From the NCBI RefSeq assembly GCF_014203235.1, contig NZ_JACHIN010000020.1, forward strand, positions 1 through 64,000: 64,000 bases of DNA, written 5' to 3'. A program made the position numbers and the translations under genes. Shown piece after piece: positions 17,444 through 25,701 of this stretch. Origin of the DNA: Nonomuraea endophytica (GTDB taxonomy: Bacteria; Actinomycetota; Actinomycetes; Streptosporangiales; Streptosporangiaceae). The notes under the pieces are model-generated. The model made no database searches and was not told the origin of the DNA. It was given only the letters and a program-made list of their open reading frames with translations. Positions within the stretch are counted from its first letter, which is position 1. Each line of letters opens with the position of its first letter.

Positions 17444-18704
17444 GCGGGGCATCAGGCGTCCCGGCTACCCGGCCGACGACTGGACCGCCGCGTGGGCCGC
17501 CAAGCGCTTCACGGAGTTCGGGCTGCATGACGTACGGCTGGAGCCGGTCGAACTGCCCGTCTGGCGGCCGGTCTCCGCCTCCTTGGAGGTGCGCCTGGAC
17601 GCCGATCCGTCGAAGGTCGTGCGGGTGGCGGCGTCGGCGCTGCCGTACACCACACCGAAGGCGGTCGTGAGCGCGCCGGTCAGTCGTGAGGTCGTGCCGG
17701 GCGCGATCGTGGTGCCCGAGTACACCTTCACCGAACTGCCGCAGTCGTTGGTCAGGGAGCTGGCGACGGCCGTGCACGACCCCGAGGGCGTCTTCGACGA
17801 GCTGGTCCAGACGCTGCCGTTCCAGCTCGACTATCTCGACGTCATCCAGGGCGTCATGGACGGCGGCGCCGCCGCCTTCGCCGGAGCGCTGACCGGCGTG
17901 CCGTGGGAGACGCGCGACTACTACGTGCCCTACGACGCCGTGCACCGCGACATTCCGGCCGTCTGGCTGTCGGGCGGCGACGCGCGCCGGGTGCTCGACC
18001 TGGTCGACGAGGGCCCCTGCACCGGCACGCTCACCGTCGAGTCGGAGACCGGCCCGGCCGTCTCGCACAACGTGCTCGGCACCCTCCCCGGCCGCTCCGA
18101 CCAGTGGGTGATCATCGGCTCGCACCACGACGCGCCCTGGGCCTCCGCCGTCGAGGACGCCACGGGGATCGCGCTGGTGCTGGCCGCCGCCCGGCACTGG
18201 GCCGGCGTGCCCGAGCGGGACCGGCCGCACAACCTGATCTTCCTGCTGACCGCAGGTCACATGGCGCACGCCGCGGGCACCCGGGCCTTCATCGAGACCC
18301 ACCGCGACCTGCTGGGCGACGTCGTCCTGCAGCTTCACCTGGAGCACGCCGCCCGGCGGTGCGTGGTCGTGGACGGCGAGCTGATGCCCACCGACGACCC
18401 CGAACCCGGCTGGTGGTTCACCACCAGGAAGCCGGAGCTGGAGAGCCTGGTGGCGAGCGCCCTGGTCGCGGAGGACTTGAAACGTTCGTACGTGCTGCCG
18501 CCGGACGTGTTCTCCCCGATGCCGCCCACCGACGGGGCCTTCTTCCACCCGGAGGGGGTGCCGCTCGTGCACTTCCTGTCGGCTCCCATGTACCTGTTCG
18601 ACTCGGCCGACACCCTCGACAAGGTGCACGAGGCCGGCCTTGAGCCGCTCACCAGGGCGGCGATCAGAATCGTCGAAGGGACCGCCGGATGGCGCCGGGC
18701 ATGA
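17415..18704 (+). CDS. Cytoplasmic M28-like hydrolase with altered metal site
   Basis: A 429-residue protein without a signal peptide. Residues 225-300 form an M28-type core: IIGSHHDAPWASAVEDATG carries the His/Asp and Asp positions. The usual Glu-Glu pair is replaced by AGH in LLTAGHMAHAAG, the next Asp by Glu in LEHAA, and the final His region reads YLFDSADTLDKV. The same AGH/TGH and LEH changes occur in the secreted protein at 9476, so the two form one subfamily in two compartments. It may hydrolyse amide or ester bonds in the imported compound, or be non-peptidolytic. Its start overlaps the permease stop. Confidence 0.72.
   Translation: MMDWIETIVSRGIRRPGYPADDWTAAWAAKRFTEFGLHDVRLEPVELPVWRPVSASLEVRLDADPSKVVRVAASALPYTTPKAVVSAPVSREVVPGAIVVPEYTFTELPQSLVRELATAVHDPEGVFDELVQTLPFQLDYLDVIQGVMDGGAAAFAGALTGVPWETRDYYVPYDAVHRDIPAVWLSGGDARRVLDLVDEGPCTGTLTVESETGPAVSHNVLGTLPGRSDQWVIIGSHHDAPWASAVEDATGIALVLAAARHWAGVPERDRPHNLIFLLTAGHMAHAAGTRAFIETHRDLLGDVVLQLHLEHAARRCVVVDGELMPTDDPEPGWWFTTRKPELESLVASALVAEDLKRSYVLPPDVFSPMPPTDGAFFHPEGVPLVHFLSAPMYLFDSADTLDKVHEAGLEPLTRAAIRIVEGTAGWRRA
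18479..18487. promoter_or_regulatory. Candidate intragenic LacI operator, GAAACGTTC
   Basis: Embedded in the 3' part of the M28-like gene, about 210 bases upstream of the carboxylesterase start. The codons used here (TTG, AAA, CGT) are uncommon for this genome, as at the other intragenic sites. Confidence 0.35.
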
Positions 18705-20029
18705 TCGTGCGAACCACCGCCGGGCTGGTCAAGGGCAAGGCCGAGGAGGGCGTTCTGGCCTTCCTCGGCGTGCCGTACGCGGCCCCGCCCTTCGGCGAGC
18801 ACCGCTTCGGCGCGCCCGCCCCCACCCCTCCCTGGCAGGGTGTACGGCCGGCCGTCACCCACGGCCCCGCCGCCCCGCAGGCGGCCGGAGAGGACATCGG
18901 CCTGTACGCGCCCGACGTCTTCGAGACCGGCGAGGACTGTCTCAACCTCGACATCCGCACCCCCTCGCTCGATGGAGCGGGTCTGCCCGTCCTGGTCTGG
19001 ATCCACGGCGGCGCGTTCTCCATCGGCGGCAACGGCGCGGCCTGGCACCAGGGTCACCGCTTCGCCCGCGACGGCGTCGTCTGCGTGGCGATCAACTACC
19101 GGCTCGGCTTCGAGGGCTTCCTGGCCCTGGAGGACGCCCCGCTCAACCGGGGCGTCCTGGACTGGCTGGCCGCGCTGGAGTGGGTGCGCGACAACATCGC
19201 GGCCTTCGGCGGTGACCCGGGCAACGTGACGATCGCCGGCCAGTCGGCGGGCGCCGCCGCGGTGGCCACCCTGCTGACGATGCCCCGCGCGGAAGGGCTG
19301 TTCCGGCGCGCGATCGTGATGAGTGGCTCGGCCAGTCTGGTCGCCACCGAGCAGGAGGCACGCGACTACGCCAAGGAACTCGCCACCCGGCTCGGAATCG
19401 AGCCGACCAGATCCGCCTTCGCCCGGCTGTCGCCTTCGGAGCTCGTCGCCGAACAGCCGCCGCCGCTGGCCGGCGACTCCGGCGGGCTGAACGCGTCGGT
19501 GCCGATCAAGCCGGTGATCGACGGCGACCTGATCCCGGCCGTCCCGCTGGCCGCCCTGGGCGCGACCGCTCACGTTCCGCTGCTCGTCGGCTGCACCTCG
19601 CAGGAGGCCGACGTGTTCGTCCGCCGCATGGCCGCCGACGTCGACGAGGCATCGGCGCGGGCTCTGCTCGACCACCTCGGCGTCCAGATCGACGAGCCCG
19701 GCCTCACCCCCGCCGAGCGCGTCGGACGCGCCTTCACCCAGCACCTGTTCACCCGCGAGACCCGCTGGATCCGCGAGGCCAGGCCCGCCTACGCCTACGA
19801 GTTCCGGTGGGAGTCGCCGGTCGAGAGCCCGGTCGGCGGCGGCCGCGTGGGCGCGGTGCACAACCTCGACCTGCCCTTCGTCTTCGACGTGCTCGACGCG
19901 CCCGGCGTCGAGCGCACCGCGGGGCCGGACGCGCCGCAGGACCTGGCCGACGCGATGCACGCCGCGTGGGTCCGCTTCGCCCGCACCGGCGATCCAGGCT
20001 GGCCACTTGATCATCTACGGAGGTTCTGA
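18689..20029 (+). CDS. Type-B carboxylesterase, short at the C terminus
   Basis: A 446-residue alpha/beta hydrolase of the COesterase family. It has the EDCLNLDIRTP signature, the oxyanion-hole segment WIHGGAF and nucleophile Ser186 in GQSAGAA. The acid Glu (TSQEADVF) and a His in GAVHNLDLPFVF complete the triad. The protein ends abruptly after FARTGDPGWP with LDHLRRF, where relatives usually continue about 40-50 residues. ATG at 18689 follows GAAGGG (18675-18680) by 8 bases and overlaps the previous gene by 16 bases; ATG 18701 is an alternative. It probably cleaves an ester in the cytoplasm and feeds the acid to the ligase downstream. Confidence 0.85.
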   Translation: MAPGMIVRTTAGLVKGKAEEGVLAFLGVPYAAPPFGEHRFGAPAPTPPWQGVRPAVTHGPAAPQAAGEDIGLYAPDVFETGEDCLNLDIRTPSLDGAGLPVLVWIHGGAFSIGGNGAAWHQGHRFARDGVVCVAINYRLGFEGFLALEDAPLNRGVLDWLAALEWVRDNIAAFGGDPGNVTIAGQSAGAAAVATLLTMPRAEGLFRRAIVMSGSASLVATEQEARDYAKELATRLGIEPTRSAFARLSPSELVAEQPPPLAGDSGGLNASVPIKPVIDGDLIPAVPLAALGATAHVPLLVGCTSQEADVFVRRMAADVDEASARALLDHLGVQIDEPGLTPAERVGRAFTQHLFTRETRWIREARPAYAYEFRWESPVESPVGGGRVGAVHNLDLPFVFDVLDAPGVERTAGPDAPQDLADAMHAAWVRFARTGDPGWPLDHLRRF

Positions 20030-20030
20030 C

Positions 20031-21617
20031 ATGCAGTCCTACTCGAGCGCGGTCGCGCCGGCCCCGCTGCTGGGCGAGACCATCGGCGGCAACTTCGAGC
20101 GTACGGTGGCCCGCTTCGGTGGCCGCGAAGCCTTGGTGGAGGTGCCCACGGGCCGCCGCTGGACCTACGCCGAGCTGGACGCCGCCGTGAACCGGCTGGC
20201 CCGCGCCCTCCTGGCCTCCGGCATCGCCAAGGGCGACCGGATCGGCATCTGGGCGCCCAACTGCGCCGAATGGGTGATCGTCCAGTACGCCACCGCGAAG
20301 ATCGGCGCGATCCTGGTCAACGTCAACCCCGCCTACCGAGGCCACGAGCTCGACCACGTCGTCAGGCAGTCGGGACTGCGCCTGCTCATCAGCGCGCTCA
20401 CGCACAAGGGCAGCGACTACCGCGCGATGGTCGAGGAGATCGGGTTCGCCGACGTCGTCTACCTCGGCGAGCCCGGCTGGGACCGGCTGCTGGAGCTGAC
20501 CGTCCCCGAGGAGCGGCTGCGCGAGCGCATGGCGTCGCTGAGCCCGGACGACGCGATCAACATCCAGTACACCTCCGGCACGACCGGCTTCCCCAAGGGC
20601 GCCACGCTCTCGCACCACAACATCCTCAACAACGGCTTCTTCGTCGGCGAGGGACTCGGCTACACCGAGGATGACCGGATCTGCCTGCCCGTGCCCTTCT
20701 ACCACTGCTTCGGCATGGTCATGGGCAACCTCGGCGCCACCTCCCACGGCGCGTGCGTGGTCATCCCGGCGCCCGGCTTCGACCCCGAGTTGACGCTGCG
20801 GGCCGTACAGGAAGAACGATGCACTTCCCTGTACGGCGTGCCGACCATGTTCATCGCCGAACTGGAGATCGCCGCCCGGTTCGACCTGACCAGCCTGCGC
20901 ACCGGCATCATGGCGGGCTCGCCCTGCCCCGTCGAGGTGATGAAGCGCGTCGTCACCGAGATGAACATGGCCGAGGTCGCCATCTGCTACGGCATGACCG
21001 AGACCTCGCCCGTCTCCACCATGACCAGGTCCGACGACAGCCTGGAGCGCCGCACCGAGACCGTCGGCCAGGTGATGCCGCACGTCGAGGTCAAGATCAC
21101 GCATCCGGAGACCGGGCTGACCGTGCCACGCGGCGAACCCGGCGAGCTGTGCACCCGCGGCTACTCGGTGATGCTCGGCTACTGGAACGAGCCCTCGAAG
21201 ACGTCCGAGGCGATCGACGCCGCCCGCTGGATGCACACCGGCGACCTGGCCACCATGGACGCCGACGGCTACGTGAACGTGGTCGGCCGGATCAAGGACA
21301 TGGTCATCCGCGGCGGCGAGAACATCTACCCGCGCGAGGTCGAGGAGTTCCTCTACCGCCACCCCGACATCACCGACGTGCAGGTGGTCGGCGTGCCCGA
21401 CACGAAGTACGGCGAGGAGCTCATGGCCTGGATCGTCGTCCGCCAGGGCGCCGCCCCCTTGACCGCCGAGGCCGTCAGGGAGTTCTGCGCGGGAAAGCTC
21501 GCCCACTACAAGATCCCGCGTTACGTCCACGTCGTCGACGGATTCCCGATGACGGTCACCGGCAAGATCCGCAAGGTCGAAATGCGTGAGGAGGGCGTGC
21601 GCCTGCTCGGACTCTGA
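20031..21617 (+). CDS. Acyl-CoA ligase (AMP-forming, FadD-like)
   Basis: A 528-residue ANL-superfamily enzyme that activates a carboxylic acid to its CoA thioester. Motifs: phosphate loop YTSGTTGFPKG, adenine-binding YGMTETSP, hinge region GDLATMDADGY and the C-terminal catalytic Lys in TGKIRK. The overall sequence resembles medium/long-chain fatty-acid CoA ligases rather than 4-coumarate ligases, but the acid is not certain. ATG at 20031 is fixed by GGAGG at 20019-20023. As last gene of the operon it implies that the imported compound carries an acyl or aryl group that is activated for beta-oxidation or ring cleavage. Confidence 0.88.
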   Translation: MQSYSSAVAPAPLLGETIGGNFERTVARFGGREALVEVPTGRRWTYAELDAAVNRLARALLASGIAKGDRIGIWAPNCAEWVIVQYATAKIGAILVNVNPAYRGHELDHVVRQSGLRLLISALTHKGSDYRAMVEEIGFADVVYLGEPGWDRLLELTVPEERLRERMASLSPDDAINIQYTSGTTGFPKGATLSHHNILNNGFFVGEGLGYTEDDRICLPVPFYHCFGMVMGNLGATSHGACVVIPAPGFDPELTLRAVQEERCTSLYGVPTMFIAELEIAARFDLTSLRTGIMAGSPCPVEVMKRVVTEMNMAEVAICYGMTETSPVSTMTRSDDSLERRTETVGQVMPHVEVKITHPETGLTVPRGEPGELCTRGYSVMLGYWNEPSKTSEAIDAARWMHTGDLATMDADGYVNVVGRIKDMVIRGGENIYPREVEEFLYRHPDITDVQVVGVPDTKYGEELMAWIVVRQGAAPLTAEAVREFCAGKLAHYKIPRYVHVVDGFPMTVTGKIRKVEMREEGVRLLGL

Positions 21618-21660
21618 ACGTGAAGGCGTGGGCTTTTGCGTATGCGCGCATCGGTTATTG

Positions 21661-21689
21661 CTGACAATTCGGTTTTATCGGGATATAAG
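21661..21689 (+). promoter_or_regulatory. Sigma-70-type promoter for the repeat protein
   Basis: CTGACA at 21661-21666, a 17-bp spacer, then TATAAG at 21684-21689, in an AT-rich island between two GC-rich genes. The expected transcription start is near 21696, leaving a leader of about 30 bases before the ATG at 21725. Confidence 0.7.
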
Positions 21690-21724
21690 AACCTTGAACG
21701 CATAGACGCCGAATGCCAGGGGGC

Positions 21725-23254
21725 ATGATGCGCAAGGTTCTGGCCGCTATCTCCATCCTCCTCTTATCCATCTGGACGTCAGCCCAGCCCGCCCACGCCG
21801 CTGATGACACGGGAGCAATCAGCGGCAAGATCATGACAGCCGAAGGGGAGCCCGCCCGGTTCGCCTGGGTGGCTCTGACGGACGCCGCGACCGGCATCGG
21901 TCTGGGCGAGGTCTTCACCGAGCTCGACGGCACCTACACCCATCCGAACGTCCGCCCGGGCATCTACAAGCTCCAGATCAACTACAACAACCGCTATCAA
22001 TGGGTACCCCAGAAGGTCACCTATGAGGACGGCGCCGTCTTCACCGTCACGGCGGGGGCCACCACCGTGGTGGACGAGACGCTGCTGCCCGGTGCGGTGC
22101 TGAACGTCAAGCTCGTCGACGCGAGGTCGGGACGGCCGGTGAGCGCGGCCTGCGCCGCCGTCCACATCGACAAGAAGTGCGACCAGGCGGGCGGGCTGTT
22201 CACCTTCACCGGCCTTCCCGGTGGCGAGCACGACGTCGACGTGAACGCCCCCGACGGGCTGCACCGTTCGGTGTCCCAGCGTGTCACCACCGTCCTCGGC
22301 CAGACCACCGACGTCGAGATCCGCCTGACCCCGTCGGCGGCGATCACCACGGTGGTGCGCGATCGGGCGACGGGAAGCCCGGTTCAGGGCGTGTGCGTCA
22401 TCGCCCTGCCTCGTTACTTCGGTGACGTCCGCTACGAGGACTGCAAGTACCGGAGCGCCGCCGACGGCAAGGTGGTCGTGGGCCAGCTCGACAGCGGCAC
22501 CTACTCCTTGCTCGCCGTGCCGGGCTGGGGCCACGGCATCCAGTGGGTCGGACCCTCTGGCGGCACCGGCAGCCAGTACCGCGCTCAGCAACTCAGGGCG
22601 GTGGTCGGAGCGGCCACACCGGCGAGCCAGATCCGGCTGGACCCGGCCGGGTCCGTCACCGGCACCATCACCGACGCCGATACGGGCGAGCCCATCAGGT
22701 ACGGCAACGCGTGCGCGACCATCCTCCCCATCCGCACGGGACAGAGCGGCGTCGGCGGAGCATCGTGCACCACTCCCGAGGGCACGTTCGTGCTCAACGG
22801 GCTGGGCCCGTACGCGTGGCCGATCCAGTACACGGCCACGCTCTATCCCAAGTACTACGCCTGGGAATGGTCGGGCGGCGCCGCCGACCGGCGCTCGGCT
22901 GACCCGGTCAAGGTCACGTCCGGCCAGGCCGCGACCGCGAACGCCGCGCTGAGGAGCGGCGGCACCCTGACCGGCCGCACGCTGAACAAGGACGGCACCG
23001 TCTACTCCGGATTCCTCGACCTGTGGAGCTACAACGCGCGCACCGGCGATGTCGCGGGCCCGGCCGAGTACGGCCACGCCGGCGCCTACACCCTGCGCGG
23101 GCTGGCGAGCCAGCACATGAAGATCAAGCTCTGGGCGGCCGGCCACGGCTACCGCTGGCACGAGGACGCCGCGACCTTCGAGAAGGCCGACCCGGTCCGC
23201 GTCACCCGGGGCCGCGACCGCACGCTCGACATCACCCTCCCGTCCCCGTCCTGA
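21725..23254 (+). CDS. Secreted protein of repeated carboxypeptidase-regulatory-like domains
   Basis: About 509 residues. A signal peptide ends near AHA-ADD at residue 24. The mature part is a chain of about five beta-sandwich repeats (Gly-x-Ile/Val-Thr ... Tyr ... Pro-Gly), of the CarboxypepD_reg / Cna-B type, for example GAISGKIMTAEGEPARFAWV and SVTGTITDADTGEPIRYGNAC. There is no catalytic domain and no sortase motif, so it is probably a secreted adhesive or structural protein. Two adjacent ATGs (21725, 21728) follow AGGGGG; the second has better spacing. Own promoter and terminator make it a single-gene unit. Confidence 0.8.
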   Translation: MMRKVLAAISILLLSIWTSAQPAHAADDTGAISGKIMTAEGEPARFAWVALTDAATGIGLGEVFTELDGTYTHPNVRPGIYKLQINYNNRYQWVPQKVTYEDGAVFTVTAGATTVVDETLLPGAVLNVKLVDARSGRPVSAACAAVHIDKKCDQAGGLFTFTGLPGGEHDVDVNAPDGLHRSVSQRVTTVLGQTTDVEIRLTPSAAITTVVRDRATGSPVQGVCVIALPRYFGDVRYEDCKYRSAADGKVVVGQLDSGTYSLLAVPGWGHGIQWVGPSGGTGSQYRAQQLRAVVGAATPASQIRLDPAGSVTGTITDADTGEPIRYGNACATILPIRTGQSGVGGASCTTPEGTFVLNGLGPYAWPIQYTATLYPKYYAWEWSGGAADRRSADPVKVTSGQAATANAALRSGGTLTGRTLNKDGTVYSGFLDLWSYNARTGDVAGPAEYGHAGAYTLRGLASQHMKIKLWAAGHGYRWHEDAATFEKADPVRVTRGRDRTLDITLPSPS

Positions 23255-23263
23255 CCTTCCCTC

Positions 23264-23301
23264 CAGTACGGCTCCCGCCGGGGAAGGCGGGAGCCGTACT
23301 G
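23264..23301 (+). terminator. Strong 16-bp hairpin terminator
   Basis: Perfect arms at 23264-23279 and 23286-23301 (starting CAGTACGGCT) with a GGGGAA loop, 10 bases after the stop of the repeat-protein gene. From here to 23544 I see only an AT-rich stretch (23400-23500) that may hold the promoter of the next gene. Confidence 0.85.
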
Positions 23302-23544
23302 CGTTGTGCCGGGAACGTCCCGATCGGCCGGGCGGGGACGGGTCCCGGAACGGACGGTGAATCCTGAGGGAGCCACGCGGCCTCGCGCCATAAGGGTTCG
23401 CGGAATTTGGCGGCTGCTGAATTACCGGAGAATGCCGACGAAGTCATCGCATCCTGGCATTTGTCATTTAACCGACCTATCGTGCGATGTTTCGAGCTTT
23501 ATTGACACACGTGGCCTTCATCCGTCGATCCACGTGGAGACGAC

Positions 23545-25701
23545 ATGTCTGGACCTGACGAACACAACGCCGTGGTCGTGGCCGAACTCGGGGCGATCGC
23601 GGGCCGCGAGATGTACCAACGCAACGCCTTCCGCGTCACCGGGCTGGAGACCGAGGCCGACGCCGCGGTCGTCCGCGGGCGGCAGCAGTGGATCAGCGCG
23701 GCGCGGTCGGCGGGCATGGGCGCCGACCTCGACGCGGACGAGGTGCGGGACGCTTTCGACCGGATCGGCGACGCCCCGCGGCGGCTGGTGCACGAGCTGT
23801 TCTGGCTATGGGACTCGCCGAAGGCCACCTGCTCGTGCGCGCGTTCGCTGCACAAGGATCACGACGTCGCCGTCCGGGCGCACAGTGCCGCGCTCGACCG
23901 GGAGGCGCGGCTGACCGCGCCGGACGGGGCCGGGCGGCGCGAGCTCGCCGACCTGTGGAACACGGCCGCGCGCGCCTGGTCGTCGGTGCTGGGCCGCGCC
24001 GACCTTTGGGATCATGTACGGCACCGCGTCCACGAACTGGACTCCCTCGACGCCTCCGCGCTCGAGCCGCTGCGCTCCGAGCTTCCTGCCTTCCTGGTGA
24101 AGCCGCTGGTGGAGCTGGCCGGCTCGGCGGAGGACCCGGCGCGGCTGGCCGCGATCGCCCGGTCGTGGCCGGTGCCGTCCCATGTGCTCGACGACGCGCT
24201 GAAGAGCGTCTCGGAGCCGCTGTTCCAGACCGTGCGGTCCCAGCTCGACCGGCCCGGCGATCCGGCCGCGAAGGTGGCCGGGGTGAGAGACACGGTCCTG
24301 CCCCTCCTGCGCCGGCTGGACGGTCTCTTCCCGCGCGGCCAGAACCGTCGCGCCGCCGGAGCACACGCCGAAGCCGCCAACATGATCAACGACTGCGCCC
24401 GCGAGCTGGTCAGCGCGTCCGCGCTGCTGGATGACGCAGCCGCCCGCGAATGGCTCAACCTGGCGCTGAGCATCGCCGACGACGACACCACGCGGCAGCT
24501 CATCACGAAAAGCCTGACCGACCTGGACAAGCTCGTCGAAACGCTGGACAACGTCGGCGAAGACGCCAGGCGACAGCTGGCGGCCGGACGGACCGACGCG
24601 GTCAGAGACGTGCTCCGGCGGCTGCTCGTCCAAGCCGGTGGCGGAGCCGGATCGGGCGCCCTGGCGGAGATGCTCGCCCAGGTGGAGAACCAGAGGCCGC
24701 TGGTCTGGCGCGCGGATCCGCGTACCCCGCCCACGCAAGGCCTGTCGGCCCGCGCGCTAAGATCAGGGGTGATCGGCACCTTCGCGGTGGCGGTGGTCCT
24801 GGCCATCGGCTGGATGTACGGCGTGGGCCCGACGCCGGCCCCCGTACGCCTCGGTACGACGAACACCGCCACCATGCCGCCCAGCACCCCGACGACCCCC
24901 GCAGGACCGAAGCCCGCGACGTTGTTCGCCGAACGCATGAGTGACAACGCCCCGGCCGGGACCTGCCTCGCCACCGAGGAGGGCTGGGACGACAGCGAGG
25001 ACAAGTCGAGTGTTCCCACCGTGTCGTGCGACGAGCCGCATTGGGGGGAGGTCCTGGGCTATGTCCGCCTGGCCCGTGCTCCTTCGCGCTACCCCGGCGA
25101 CGACCAGGTCACCGCGTTGGCGGGATTCCACTGCGGCCGGATGCTCGAACACCAGAAGCTCGCCGAAAGCCATGACTTCGACTACGTCATCCCCGTCCGG
25201 GCGTCCTGGAACGAGGGCGGGGAGGTGTACCAGAACTACGCCACCTGTGTGGCGGTGAGCATGGACGACAGCCTGATGGCCGCCGGCCGCGCGACCGAGC
25301 CCCGTGGGCCGGTGCCGGGCCGCGTGACGACCGTGATGAGCCTGTACGCGGCCAAGATCCGGGACAACGCGCCCGTGGGCACGTGCGTGCGTACCGAACG
25401 GAGCTTCGACACGATGATCTCGGTGTCCGTCCTTCCCTGCTCGCAGCCCCACTGGGGCAAGATCATCGGCTATCCGGTGTTGTACGGCAAAGGCAAGAAA
25501 TGGCCGGGTCTGAACGCGCTCGTCGCGAAGGCGAGAGTGGCCTGCGAACGGCTGGCCGACGCGCGATCCGACGTCAAGTACGGCATCGGCTACAGCATCA
25601 ACTACATCCGTCCTCTCAAACGGGTCTTCGCCGACAAGAGCAGGGTGCGCTACGCCACCTGCGTGCTGACCCGCACCGACAACCGGCTGATGAAGCGCTA
25701 G
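23545..25701 (+). CDS. Single-pass membrane protein: NAFR-type N-domain plus two septum-formation-like repeats
   Basis: A 718-residue protein. The start (MYQRNAFRVTGL ... RQQ ... RLVHELFWLWD) matches a conserved N-terminal domain of uncharacterised actinobacterial proteins, loosely J-domain-like. A long helical region runs to about residue 400, then one membrane helix (about 408-428) and a Thr/Pro linker. Outside are two tandem domains, each with DNAPxGTC, a Cys-x-x-PHWG motif and a late YATC, so paired cysteines. These resemble the septum-formation domain. ATG at 23545 follows GGAG by 5 bases. The function is unknown; topology suggests coupling of a cytoplasmic protein interaction to the cell wall. 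Confidence 0.7.
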   Translation: MSGPDEHNAVVVAELGAIAGREMYQRNAFRVTGLETEADAAVVRGRQQWISAARSAGMGADLDADEVRDAFDRIGDAPRRLVHELFWLWDSPKATCSCARSLHKDHDVAVRAHSAALDREARLTAPDGAGRRELADLWNTAARAWSSVLGRADLWDHVRHRVHELDSLDASALEPLRSELPAFLVKPLVELAGSAEDPARLAAIARSWPVPSHVLDDALKSVSEPLFQTVRSQLDRPGDPAAKVAGVRDTVLPLLRRLDGLFPRGQNRRAAGAHAEAANMINDCARELVSASALLDDAAAREWLNLALSIADDDTTRQLITKSLTDLDKLVETLDNVGEDARRQLAAGRTDAVRDVLRRLLVQAGGGAGSGALAEMLAQVENQRPLVWRADPRTPPTQGLSARALRSGVIGTFAVAVVLAIGWMYGVGPTPAPVRLGTTNTATMPPSTPTTPAGPKPATLFAERMSDNAPAGTCLATEEGWDDSEDKSSVPTVSCDEPHWGEVLGYVRLARAPSRYPGDDQVTALAGFHCGRMLEHQKLAESHDFDYVIPVRASWNEGGEVYQNYATCVAVSMDDSLMAAGRATEPRGPVPGRVTTVMSLYAAKIRDNAPVGTCVRTERSFDTMISVSVLPCSQPHWGKIIGYPVLYGKGKKWPGLNALVAKARVACERLADARSDVKYGIGYSINYIRPLKRVFADKSRVRYATCVLTRTDNRLMKR

